Below, piece after piece: positions 35,174-48,500 of a stretch of 64,000 bases of DNA. Numbering within the stretch: the first letter of the stretch is position 1; each line of letters starts with the position of its first letter. The position numbers and the translations under genes are program-made. The stretch comes from Flaccisagitta enflata (taxonomy: Eukaryota; Chaetognatha; Sagittoidea; Aphragmophora): positions 57,102,001 through 57,166,000 of the forward strand of contig OZ231127.1 of the NCBI GenBank assembly GCA_965153355.1. Reading direction: 5' to 3'. The notes beneath the pieces were generated by a model. That model did no database searches. It saw only the letters and a list, made by a program, of their open reading frames with translations, and was not told the DNA's origin.

Positions 35174-35349
35174 GGCTACACCCCGCTTTGAAGGTCTGTT
35201 GGTTGGTCCGTCTGTTTATCACACTTTACTTTTTGGGGGGTTTTGCAGTCTTTGGCCTCACTGCTCCTGCCCAAAATATCAAGTGACCTCAAATACAGCC
35301 CCTGCCCATCCGCAAGCGACTGGGGTAGCCGAGTATCCGGCCTAGTTTA
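35174..35349 (-). mobile_element. Family A element lacking the palindrome
   Basis: Reverse orientation: CTACACCCCGCTTTGAAGG, GTTGGTTGGTCC, TTTTGCAGTCTTTGGCCTCA, GCCCCTGCCCATCCGCAAGC and GAGTATCCGGCCTAGTTT. Confidence 0.6.
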
Positions 35350-36551
35350 CTGGAAATGGTTCTAGTGTTTGTGTAACAAGCTCTTTATTCCGATTGGATT
35401 TCTTAAGATTAACAAGAAAATTCGAAAAAATTGGGAACTGAAAGATGAAAACGCAGATTTTGGCTATTTTGCCCCATCTTCTGCCTGTTATTGGCCAGTT
35501 AGGTCATTGGTAACAATGCCAAAAGCCAGTTTGAAAAACCGGTGTGCTCTTGATAAGCACATTCATTCCTGTACTAATTAGATTGAGTATGATTTGTGAA
35601 AAAAATCTGAATCACTATGACGCTTAAAAAAAAACATTATTTTTGGCCATTTTGACCCATTTTTAGCCTGTTTTTGTCATCCATGACCTAAGTAAAACCA
35701 TGAAATTTTTATAGAGAGTGATTTCACCTCAGTTCTCTCTGGGGTCAAGTGAAAAACTATACCGGGACATGATATTTACTAAAAATAGCAAAAAAAAGCT
35801 AACCTTTAAAAAACAAACAAAAAAAAAAGATTTTTAAAAAAGTTGCCAAAAGATTGTTTAAAAATGAGGGTCAGATTTGTGTTCAGCACGAAAAAATGAT
35901 CAAAAAACTGTAATTCAAATGGTTTTTGATAATTTTGGACCTATATCTCAATTCCTGCTGTGAAGCTATGGTTGAAAATTGATAAGACATAGCGAAACGG
36001 TGAATAACAAATTTGCATGGAAAGTGAAAAATCAAAAAAACCAAAAAAATCAGACCTTTCTAAAATATTTTTTCTAAGGTCTGATGTTTTTGAAAATGCA
36101 AAATTTTCATCCATGATTGAGATTTGTTATTCACCATTTTTAAAATGTTTTTTTCCAAAATATGAAATTAGTCTGTAAAGATTAGAAAAATCAGTAAAAA
36201 CCATACTTAACATTGACCAAATGTTATGAAATTTTATATGTAGGTAGTTGGGTGTCCCCCTCAACTACGGTTAAAATTTCAACCTTTTACTCTAACGGGA
36301 AGTGCCTTAAAAAAAAAAACAAATAGATTTTTTGTCATTTTTTTTGTTTTTCTTTGTCAACTGACATTTTTTATAGGATAGCGATTTTAGACTCCAAAAA
36401 CGGCCCAATTACGGTGGCAAAAAAACTGATGTTACTTTGAGATTAGTTTGAGTAGATGTTGGTGAAAAACTGAGTCAAATCGCCCCTACCTAGCCAGTAA
36501 TAGTGGGGAAAAATTGGTGTTTAAAATCTTTGGTCTTCCAATATCCAATTT
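35350..36551. other. interior of the 3.8-kb element, unique AT-rich
   Basis: Two related stretches about 180 bp apart (near 35460 and 35641) share GGC.ATTTTG.CCCAT.TT..GCCTGTT. No open frame resembling a transposase. Confidence 0.4.
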
Positions 36552-36951
36552 CTAGTCACGTGCACGCGACTCTACAACCCGCTTTGTCGGTCCGTCCGTC
36601 CGTTGGTCCGTCGGTCCGTCGGTCCGTCAGTCCGTCGGTCCGTCCGTCCGTCCGTCACACTTTACTTTTTTGTACTATAACATCAACACTAAGGTTATTT
36701 CAAGTCATTTTAAGTCATTTATTGTTATTCTAAGTCATTTTGAGTCAGTCTAAGTCATTTTAAGTCATTTTAAGTCATTTTAAGTTATTTTAAGTTATTT
36801 TAAGTTATTTTTGGTTTTTTAGTTTTTTAGTCATTTTAAGTCAATTTTGGTCATTTTAGGTCATTCTAAGTCATTGAAAGTCATTCTAAGTCATTCTAAG
36901 TCACTCTTTGTCTGTAAGTCTCGCACGTGACTTATAGGTGTTGGCCTTGTT
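36552..36951 (-). mobile_element. Family A element, complete with decamer interior
   Basis: Palindrome CTAGTCACGTGCACGCGACT, AACCCGCTTTGTCGG, GTCCGTCGGTCCGTCGG block, CACACTTTACTTTTTT, about 20 AAGTCATTTT decamers, CTCGCACGTGACTTATAGG and the end TTGGCCTTGTT. It is the mirror image of the copy at 31844 with a much shorter array. Confidence 0.75.
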
Positions 36952-37503
36952 ACTTAATATCTTTGTATTATAGAGATCTAATCACTGATATTAATGTCTA
37001 TTCTGCATGCTACTTCTACAAAAGGTACAAGGGGGATATATTTTACATACTGAGAAAAGATTTTTTGATTTAAATTGAATGAAAAAGATGCAAAAAACTA
37101 GAAGAAAATGGCATGAAACTAAGATGTTCTCATTTGGTTCAGTCTGTCGTAGAATGTCTGTACCATCATTCCTTTTGCTGCTTTCTCTGGAATAACAGGG
37201 ATCTAAAAAAGGAATGAATTAAAGGAGAACAACCGTTCAAAATCAGGAACAAAATATTGTTATGACTAAAATACAGTAGAAAAAGCTACTCTTCTATGAA
37301 ACTGCTGCATGTTACAATTGAATGCAACGGAAATTATAGCAAATCTGGGAGAAAAGTTGTTATTGGTTGGATTTGAGGCTGGAATGTTGTTATATTTTTA
37401 ATTTTCTAAGGTTGACGATGTTGCTAGAAATGTTCTTATTTTTTTGACATTTTGAACCTCAACGTTGTTATAAAGAAGGTTGTTACTCAGCCAAGTGTGT
37501 GTA

Positions 37504-38185
37504 TTGCTTATGTGTACAATAAATGTCTTTCATTTCATCTCATAGATTCGTTTATGTCAAATGAAGATGTCATTAAGAAATCCATCTTATTCAGTGGGTC
37601 GCTTGGTTGGTCGTAACAAATTTCGTTATTAATGGTTTTTGTTCCTCATCTAATGACGACTGCCGTTGTGATTCTCTCTCATATATGCTGTCATGAACCT
37701 TCGAATCTCAAACAGGCCATTTACTGTTCAGTGCAGAATCCTACCCCGTTTAATTATACCTCTGCGTTGGAGAGAGATGGCATTGGTAATTGACCTGATA
37801 AAACAAAGAAGGATTGGTCTGTATCGCAAAATTTTGAATGATGGGAAATCGAATGAAACAGTGATTTCTGAGTACACGCTGTATTTTGTCTAAGAACACT
37901 GTCTATAAGAACATCAGCCTCAGATTTGGTGAAAAATCAAGAGCATGCTCAGGCTCAGATTTCCACATAAATATGTTTTATAGTACACATTGATATGAGT
38001 TTTGTTGAATCGTTGGAAACAATCAAAAATGTTGTACAGAATCCTCCAACCTAAACAATTCAATTCCTTTATCATTTACATTTTATCAATGTCATAACTT
38101 ACAAAACCAAAATTTCGTATGCACTGAGAATCTTCAATCTCGTTTGAAAAAATCTTAAGCTTTTTCTGGGAGGTGTGTCAACTGA
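37504..38185. other. intergenic, nothing recognised
   Basis: Unique sequence. A short segment at 37890-37960 (TAAGAACA, CAGCCTCAGATT) resembles the interior of the 33806-34238 MITE. Confidence 0.4.
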
Positions 38186-38830
38186 ATGATCTGAAATCAA
38201 TTTTTCCTTGAAGAGCATTGATTGACGTTTTTTGCATCAAAATTTCATAGACTTTGGTCAAATAGTTTTCATTAAATATTAATTTGAAGTATGAGCAGTT
38301 TTAGGGGTAAAATAAAGGGAAAATGTCGTTACACAAGGTAGATCCTCTTTTAATTGGTCTCATTTCTAAACGGCTTGAGCTACAGGTGCCAGATTGGTCT
38401 CAAATGAAAGATAATTTAATAGAGTTTAGACCATCAAAAAGAGGAAAACATTCTTGCACCTATTTGTCATACTTTTTATTGAAAAATCCACAAATCAGAA
38501 GAATTTTGTCCAAAAAATTGATTTTAAGGCCATGAAACTTACTCTGAATGCCATTTCATTAACCAACCAAAAAAAATTTGAAAAACTACTTCAAATTATC
38601 TTTCATTTGAGACCAATTTAGCATTTGTAGCTCTTAAAGTTTAGAAATGAGAGCATTTAAAATAAAACACTCTAGTATGATGTTTCAATTTTGCTTCAGC
38701 TGGAAATAGCAAGACTACTTCAAGAAGTTCAAATTGAGGCTGTAGACAAACTATCTAACCTGGATCAACGAAATTTTGACACAAAAAACGTCAATCATAG
38801 TACTTAAAGAGAAAATTTATTTCAGATCAT
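38186..38830. mobile_element. 645-bp fold-back, relative of 39256-40237
   Basis: Left ATGATCTGAAAT..GATTGACGTTTTTTGCATC pairs with right GACACAAAAAACGTCAATC..CAGATCAT. Inner arms share AATTGGTCTCATTTCTAAAC and GAGACCAATTT. It shares TTGACGTTTTTTG.ATCAA with the next element but lacks its outer TIR. Confidence 0.6.
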
Positions 38831-39255
38831 GAAATGAAGCATTAAGACACAATTGCTTAATAATTTTTTTCAGATGATAATCATTTCATTAAAAATGAAT
38901 TGCTAGCAACTATAATTAGTAAGGGGATGCCTAATGATTAATAGTTTTAAGGAAAATTTTGTTGAAATAGGCTTAATCAAGCACATTTAAAAGTATATAT
39001 TCAATGAATTATTATCAAGTCTCATTTTTTATATACATAAGACAATTATTATTAAACAGAAACTGGGTTTAAAAAATCGTTTGTTGCTGTTAACTTCGTT
39101 CTGAAGCTTCTTAGCTGCTAAGTAGTTTTCATGCTTATTAGCCATAAAACATGCTTTTGGTACTAGGCGAGCAAATGGTACAAGGGAAGCACAGCAGAGA
39201 AAATATTTTTTGAAACCAGACTCAGATAGTAGTCGATCTCCCCTCCCATACCATA

Positions 39256-40237
39256 CAGGGTCTTCAATTGTGACTGACTTATTCTAAATGGATGGTGTGC
39301 CTCTCATAGTCCATATTATGATTTCTTCTTTTTTTGCTCTTGAAGCATATTGTTTGACGTTTTTTGTATCAAGTTTTCAAGGGTTTTTATCAAATATTTT
39401 GTTTGTTATGATAATCTTAGGTGGACCAGGTACCCATGGTTGTGACTTGAAAAAATGTTTTTTTTTTTGTTTTGACATTTTTTCATATTGCTCTTATTGT
39501 GATTAGCTAGAGCTAGAGATGACTCATTGGTCTCAAATCAAACATAATTTAATGTACTTTTAAGAGGTGAAAAATCAAATATAGATTGCTAGAATTATTA
39601 TATGCAAACTATAAAGAAAATTGTTGGTTTGGAGAACTTCTTGTCGGAAATTGATTTCAAGGTCATCACATGGAATCAAGATATCAACACATTGTTCCAT
39701 CTCAAGTAGTTTGAACAAGGCATAGACACATCACCCCCAGACTCACTCCCAGTCTCATATTAGTGTAAGAGAGCAGGAGCAGTGGCACAAGGGGTTTATT
39801 ACTCATTGGGGCAGCAATGTCATGCCAGTGCAAAAAGAGTTCATGGAATGGCTTGATAAGCAGTGGTCAGATGACCCTATAAAAGGACATGTGGACGGAC
39901 TTACCAAGTCACTGAAAGACTGACATGTCACCAATAACATCATGAAATTATCTTTCATTTTGGACCAATTGAACTTCTGTCGCTCAAACCATTTAGAAAT
40001 GAAAGCTGTTCGAAAAAGGGATGTCATGAAAAAGATGATTTTTTTTTTGTTAGAACCATGAATACCCTGACTACTTAAGATTTGTGTTACAGGCAAACGG
40101 TTTGACAAAAACCTTTGAAACTTTGATACAAAAAAAGTCAGACAATATGCAGTAAGAGGAAAAAAAAAAGATCATAATGTTGACTATAACAGGCACACCA
40201 TCAATTTAGAATAAGTCAGTCGCAATTGAAGACTCTG
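39256..40237. mobile_element. 982-bp fold-back element, TA target
   Basis: TIR CAGGGTCTTCAATTGTGACT on the left and inverted on the right (CAGAGTCTTCAATTGCGACT), continuing as GACTTATTCTAAAT.GATGG. TA at 39254-39255 and 40238-40239. Partial pairing continues into the interior. There is no transposase frame, so it is non-autonomous. Confidence 0.7.
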
Positions 40238-40610
40238 TATTGGCCAAAATAAAAGTCCTACATTTATGTCTAATTTGTGATGAAACAACGTAAAAAAAAC
40301 TACCAAAATCAGTGACCATTGGAAAGAGCTTGAAAAAATCTTCAAAATGGCGCCAAGCAGAGCTCAGTAGCTCAATTCGTTTTATTTTTAGATCTAAAAG
40401 AGTGAAAACGTTCGCCTCAACAAAAAGCAGAAAATATGCAAAAAATGAGGGGAAAAAAATTGACCTGATTATTTTCACTTTTTCTTGGCTTATCATGATA
40501 TAGTCATATAGAAATTGGTGACCATTGGAAAGCGCTACAAAAAATCTGCCTATTGCCGCCAAGCGGATTTTTTTGGTTCAAACCGTTTAGATTTTATATC
40601 AAATTGAATA
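40238..40610. other. intergenic with two related stretches
   Basis: Two segments (40300-40380 and 40510-40585) share GTGACCATTGGAAAG.GCT and CGCCAAGC. They may be remains of another fold-back. Confidence 0.4.
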
Positions 40611-40612
40611 TA

Positions 40613-41480
40613 CAGTTAAGCTTCACTAGAAGGCATCTCAAGGGACCGGTTGATTTCATGCCTTCTAGGCGGGGTGCCTTATAGCCGAGCATGTATATTT
40701 TTGCACCATACTGAATACGTAAGGTTCAGATATGCTTTGATATTCTATCTTTTAGATGTTATCATCATTCATTAACCTGCTTGCCACCTGATTCACCATG
40801 AATGAGACAGAAAAGTGACTGCAGTGCTTAAAAGATAACACAAACTCATGATAGGGATCGTATTTCTTTCAAAGAAAGACTTTGTTGAAGATGACAGTGT
40901 GAAAAGATTTAAAAGGATGTAAGACTGTGTCACTTTCCTTGATTTGGATACTAGCATGGTAGCTACCATTCTTAGACCCTAAATTCTTAGACTCTAAAGG
41001 CATGAAGTGGATTATTGGCATGGATCCATTGGCTAATCGACTTTTTGCTCCTCTTCTTCATCCTCTCTCTCCTCTTTCATTTCACTTTGTCTGTTCCTTT
41101 CATTTCCTCTTCATCATCTTCATCGCTCGCGCTCCTTTTCATCATCGGTATACCTCTTCATCGTCATTGGTATTCCTCTTCATCATCATCATCGCTCTCA
41201 TCGGTAGTTCCTTTCCGTCTTTTGCCTTTTCTTCCACCCTTAGCTTATCCACCTCCTCATCCTAAATACACTTAGTTTGTCAGATGCCTTCTGAGCGAGC
41301 AAAATATTCACTATTTAAAACATTTTTCATACGCTATAGTGAAATTTGCCTAATAGGCGGGTGCCTTATATGCGGGGCTTATCAACAAACGAATAAAGAG
41401 AAAAAAGTTGGGACTTTTAAAATCATGCCTTGATGCGAGGGATGCCTTATTAGCGGGTGCGCTCTAGTGAAGCTCGACTG
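40613..41480. mobile_element. 868-bp mariner-like TIR element, TA target
   Basis: Left CAGTTAAGCTTCACTAGAAG and right CTCTAGTGAAGCTCGACTG (inverted), flanked by TA at 40611-40612 and 41481-41482. Near both ends are CCTTATAG / GGTGCCTTATA repeats. The interior holds a TCCTCTTCATC-rich stretch (41045-41210) whose open frames are low complexity. No transposase. Confidence 0.7.
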
Positions 41481-41707
41481 TACCTCGATCTGAAAGCACT
41501 AAGGACAAAAATTGTTAATAAAATCAAAGGACTTGTTTTACAAAATTGTTCAAAAATCCTTCATCTATGTTTACCTGAATGATTACAAATGATATTTGGT
41601 ACCAAAAAGGCCTAAACTAATTATTTTTGCAGAAAAATTGAATTTTGTACAGCCAACGCACGCCTAGAGTCAATTCTCTTAAGCCTAAACAAAAGCCTTT
41701 TCTAAAT

Positions 41708-41883
41708 CAGTCATCTGAGGCCTGACAAATGCCCCCTCAGGACATCTGGATATTCACTACTGTAAACTACAGGATATAGATTCTTTAGGGCCGCTGCCCT
41801 GCTCTCACTCCACTTCTGTACTTGATTACTCAAAGCAGGGCATTGGGTACTGCTGACCACGTGCGATCCTTGGATGACTAGTT
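41708..41883 (-). mobile_element. Family B head half
   Basis: CAGTCATCTGAGGCCTGAC, GGGCCGCTGCCCTGCTCTC, CATTGGGTACTGCTGACCAC and TGCGATCCTTGGATGACTAG, abutting an opposite-strand family-B copy. Confidence 0.5.
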
Positions 41884-41927
41884 TCAAATCGATATTTTCT
41901 TTATAACCATTGCCATTACTAACCATG

Positions 41928-42652
41928 GCATTATGTGGTCAGCGATACCCGTTGCCCTGCTATGTATATTGGTGATTGTAGGCGGTGGGTAGCAGGTAGA
42001 AGGGGACGATGTCCTGTAGAACACAGGGGGGCTTTTGTTCATTTGTTCATTGAATTTGAACCTCAAGGCAGGGATGTGAGCCTCAAGGTGAGGATTTGAG
42101 TCTCGAGGCAAGGATTTGAGCTTTGAGGCGAGGATTTGAGCCTCAAGGCTGGGATTTGAGCCTGAAGGCTAGGATTGGGGTCCTGAGGCATGGATTTGAG
42201 CCTCGAGGCTGGGAATTGAGCCTTGAGAATGGGATTTGAGCCTCGAGACTGGGATTTTAGCCTCAAGGCTGGGAGTTGAGCCTCGATGCTGGAATTTGGG
42301 CCATGAAACTCAAATTTGAGCCTCGAGGCTTGAATTTGAGCCTCGAGGCTTGAATTTGAGCCTCGAGGCTTGAATTCAAGCCTCAAGGCTTGAATTTGAG
42401 CCTTGAGGCAGGGATTTGAGCATCAAGGCTGGAATTTGAGCCTCAAGGCTGGGATCTGAGCCTCAAGGCTGGGATTTGAGCCTCAAGGCTGGGATTTGAG
42501 TCTCAAGGCTGGGATTTAAGCCTTGAGGCTGAAATTTGAGCCTCGAGGCTGGGATTTGAGCCATGGGGGGGGGGACGAACGGAGAACGAACAAACGAAAG
42601 TCCCCTGTGTTCTACAGGACATCGTCCCCTTCGGGGCCGCTGCCCAAAAAGA
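41928..42652 (+). mobile_element. Family B element, best-preserved copy
   Basis: After the GTGGTCAGCGATACCCGTTG head come GGGGACGATGTCCTGTAGAA and CACAGGG. About 25 units of a 19-20-bp minisatellite GAGCCTCAAGGCTGGGATTT follow (42060-42560). The inverted partner TGTGTTCTACAGGACATCG, GTCCCCTTCGGGGCCGCTG and CCCAAAAAG close it. TGTCCTGTAGAACACAGGG and its inverted copy match perfectly. Confidence 0.7.
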
Positions 42653-43230
42653 CAGTAATTTCAATATACTCCTAGGCACTCATTTTTTTGATCTGCTTAA
42701 CATCCTTTTAGGTAGTAATAGTTAATCGAATTACCTACTCATAAAAAAAAACAGAACTAGAAAAAGTTGATTTTGGAGCCCGTACCATCACTTTTTGTGA
42801 AAGAACATCAGAAATTAAAAAAAGGGAAAGAAACTCCATATTTACAATTTTCTAAAAAATTCATTTTTACAACTTTTACAAAAAATGATGCTACGGGTAC
42901 AAAAACAAACTTTTTTGAGTTCTGTTTTTTTGCTGAGTCACAAAATTACCATCTATAAACACCTGAAAAGATTTTTGAAGCTGCTAAAAAAAAAAGACTT
43001 GCAGTAACAATTGTATGTCAAGTAAAAATCATAGGCCATGGCAAATCATAATTTGACAAATTTTGCAAAAATTGTCGCTATAGCCATAAAAATCAACTTT
43101 TTTGAGTTCTGATTTTTTTGCTGAATCAAAAACTTGTCATGCTGCTACCATCTAAAAGAATTTGAAGTTTTTCCAAAAAATGGGCTTGTAGTGGCACTTT
43201 GAAAATCACTGTCTTTTATATTTTTGCCAT
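42653..43230. other. intergenic with a direct duplication
   Basis: CAACTTTTTTGAGTTCTG.TTTTTTTGCTGA occurs at about 42908 and 43090 with related flanks (CTACCATCT). An AATAAA in minus orientation at about 43236 is a possible poly(A) signal for the pentraxin gene. Confidence 0.45.
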
Positions 43231-43233
43231 AGT

Positions 43234-43242
43234 TATTTATTT
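43234..43242 (-). terminator. candidate poly(A) signal of the pentraxin gene
   Basis: AATAAA on the minus strand about 370 nt downstream of the stop codon at 43611-43613. It is the nearest canonical signal I see; no cleavage evidence. Confidence 0.35.
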
Positions 43243-43610
43243 CTCCCCGAGCCTGTCTGTCTGTGTAGACTGTAGAAAGTTGTTTTTTCGCTGATTATTG
43301 TGCAGGTCTGAACAAAATTAACAAATGTACTCAGAAACCATTTATGCTCTCTAATTTCATAAAAATCATATCTGTGGATAAGATGGATCGTTTGAAGTGT
43401 TAAGTGCATGGTAACTTGCAAAAGTATCAACCAAACCATGATAAACACTGTAGAAAATTTGAATGAAAATAATTACCAAAAAGAATGCGTAGCAAATGAT
43501 AATCATTAAGAATGAGACCTTGAAGTTGTCATGATTGTTTTTGTACATAATTGTATTGTTTTTGTAACAATTTTGCATAACAGACAACTGATTATAAGCA
43601 CATCTATTTT

Positions 43611-47643
<4,033 letters not shown>

Positions 47644-47705
47644 GGTTAGATGCAGTTCAAAATCCAAACTTAGTTGCGAATGTGTTGAGAGTCGTAAGCC
47701 GCGTT

Positions 47706-48155
47706 TGTGATATCTTATTTGCACGGGTCATGCTATCTGAGTAAAAAAGGACCTGCCTCCGTTTCTTATCGCTCTCCCCGTGTGCGTGGTCGTCACGTGA
47801 TCGTTACTTTTCTTATAAATACCAGTGTGAGCCTCTGCAAAGTCGAGAGTGCGCAATGTGCGTTTGGGAAGCGCCAAGTGTGAGTATTGATGTTGCTTAT
47901 TGATATACTAACGTTGCTAGTTGATATTGACTGTTGCTAATTGATATTAGACGCTTTTATCTCTTTCTCCAATGTACTAAAGAGTGCTTATTTGTCACAT
48001 CAGGTTTTTGAAGCATTTCAATGGCGTTTCATGGCTATTCATGTGGCTCGTTTATAGTGGCTTTGTACAATAAATCGTTCTGCATTTGATATGCGGTGTT
48101 ATTATTAGCGCGCTCTCCATGGAGTCAGTCCATCAGTCCAAGAAAGAATCTCACA
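47706..48155 (+). repeat. 5' LTR (450 bp)
   Basis: Contains TATAAATA at 47814-47821 and AATAAA at 48069-48074, the expected order of promoter and poly(A) signal. Tandem TTGATATTNACNGTTGCTA-like repeats lie at about 47890-47945. It is head-to-head with the pentraxin gene, whose ATG is 62 bp away on the other strand. Confidence 0.9.
47814..47821 (+). promoter_or_regulatory. LTR TATA box
   Basis: TATAAATA in the 5' LTR. The 3' LTR has lost 4 bp exactly here (CTTATACCAG), so only the 5' copy keeps the full box. Confidence 0.6.
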
Positions 48156-48500
48156 GTCAAAACACTTCGAAATTCCGTTGAAGTCAAGGGTCCCCCATGA
48201 AGAGGACCTCAAGCCACGCGACAAAACCTTCCGTCATCCCATACGCAAAAGTTAAGTAAAGGAGCATAGTTGGGTCGGCCATCAATCGCTCAAAAGTGTT
48301 ACAAAAGATCATTAGGGATGACATCGGCTCATTCTAATGCCATAGTTTTAAGTCATGCGCTACATGATTCATAAACAGTGCTAAGGTTTCTACTCATCCT
48401 TGTCATTGTCCTTCTCAGTTTCAGTAACGAGTCCAACGAACGCCGAGGCCGCCGGCGAAGTCGTTGTTTCAAGTCAAGAAAAAAAAGTGTTACCGCCATC
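48156..48500 (+). other. leader of the LTR element with splice-acceptor-like tract
   Basis: No primer-binding site of the usual type. Upstream of the first ATG, the stretch GTGCTAAGG..TTCTACTCATCC..TTCTCAG (48378-48420) has a branch-point-like CTAAG, a polypyrimidine run and AG, as in a 3' splice site. The open frame extends through this tract and would read a hydrophobic Leu/Val segment, but it begins with GTG, not ATG. Confidence 0.4.

Larger units (their letters stand above)
33680..37501. mobile_element. TA-flanked TIR element, 3.8 kb with nested copies
   Basis: Left end CACGCACTTGGCTGAGTAAC and right end GTTACTCAGCCAAGTGTGTG (inverted), each flanked by TA (33678-33679, 37502-37503), as in Tc1/mariner-type elements. 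The interior holds at least one TIR MITE and four family-A copies. Both ends share GAGGCT..AATGTTGTTA motifs. Whether both ends belong to one insertion is likely but not proven, because the middle is unique. Confidence 0.5.

Noticed and set aside
41002-41275. Ser-rich 87-aa frame
   Set aside because: Lies inside a mariner-like non-autonomous element in a TCCTCT-rich stretch.
48225-48290. Possible 5S rRNA similarity (AAGTTAAGTAAAGG...GGGTCGG)
   Set aside because: Only a short resemblance; no conserved pol III internal boxes or stem structure.
48378-48500. Signal peptide on the LTR-element ORF
   Set aside because: The hydrophobic segment precedes the first ATG, begins with GTG and coincides with a splice-acceptor-like pyrimidine tract.
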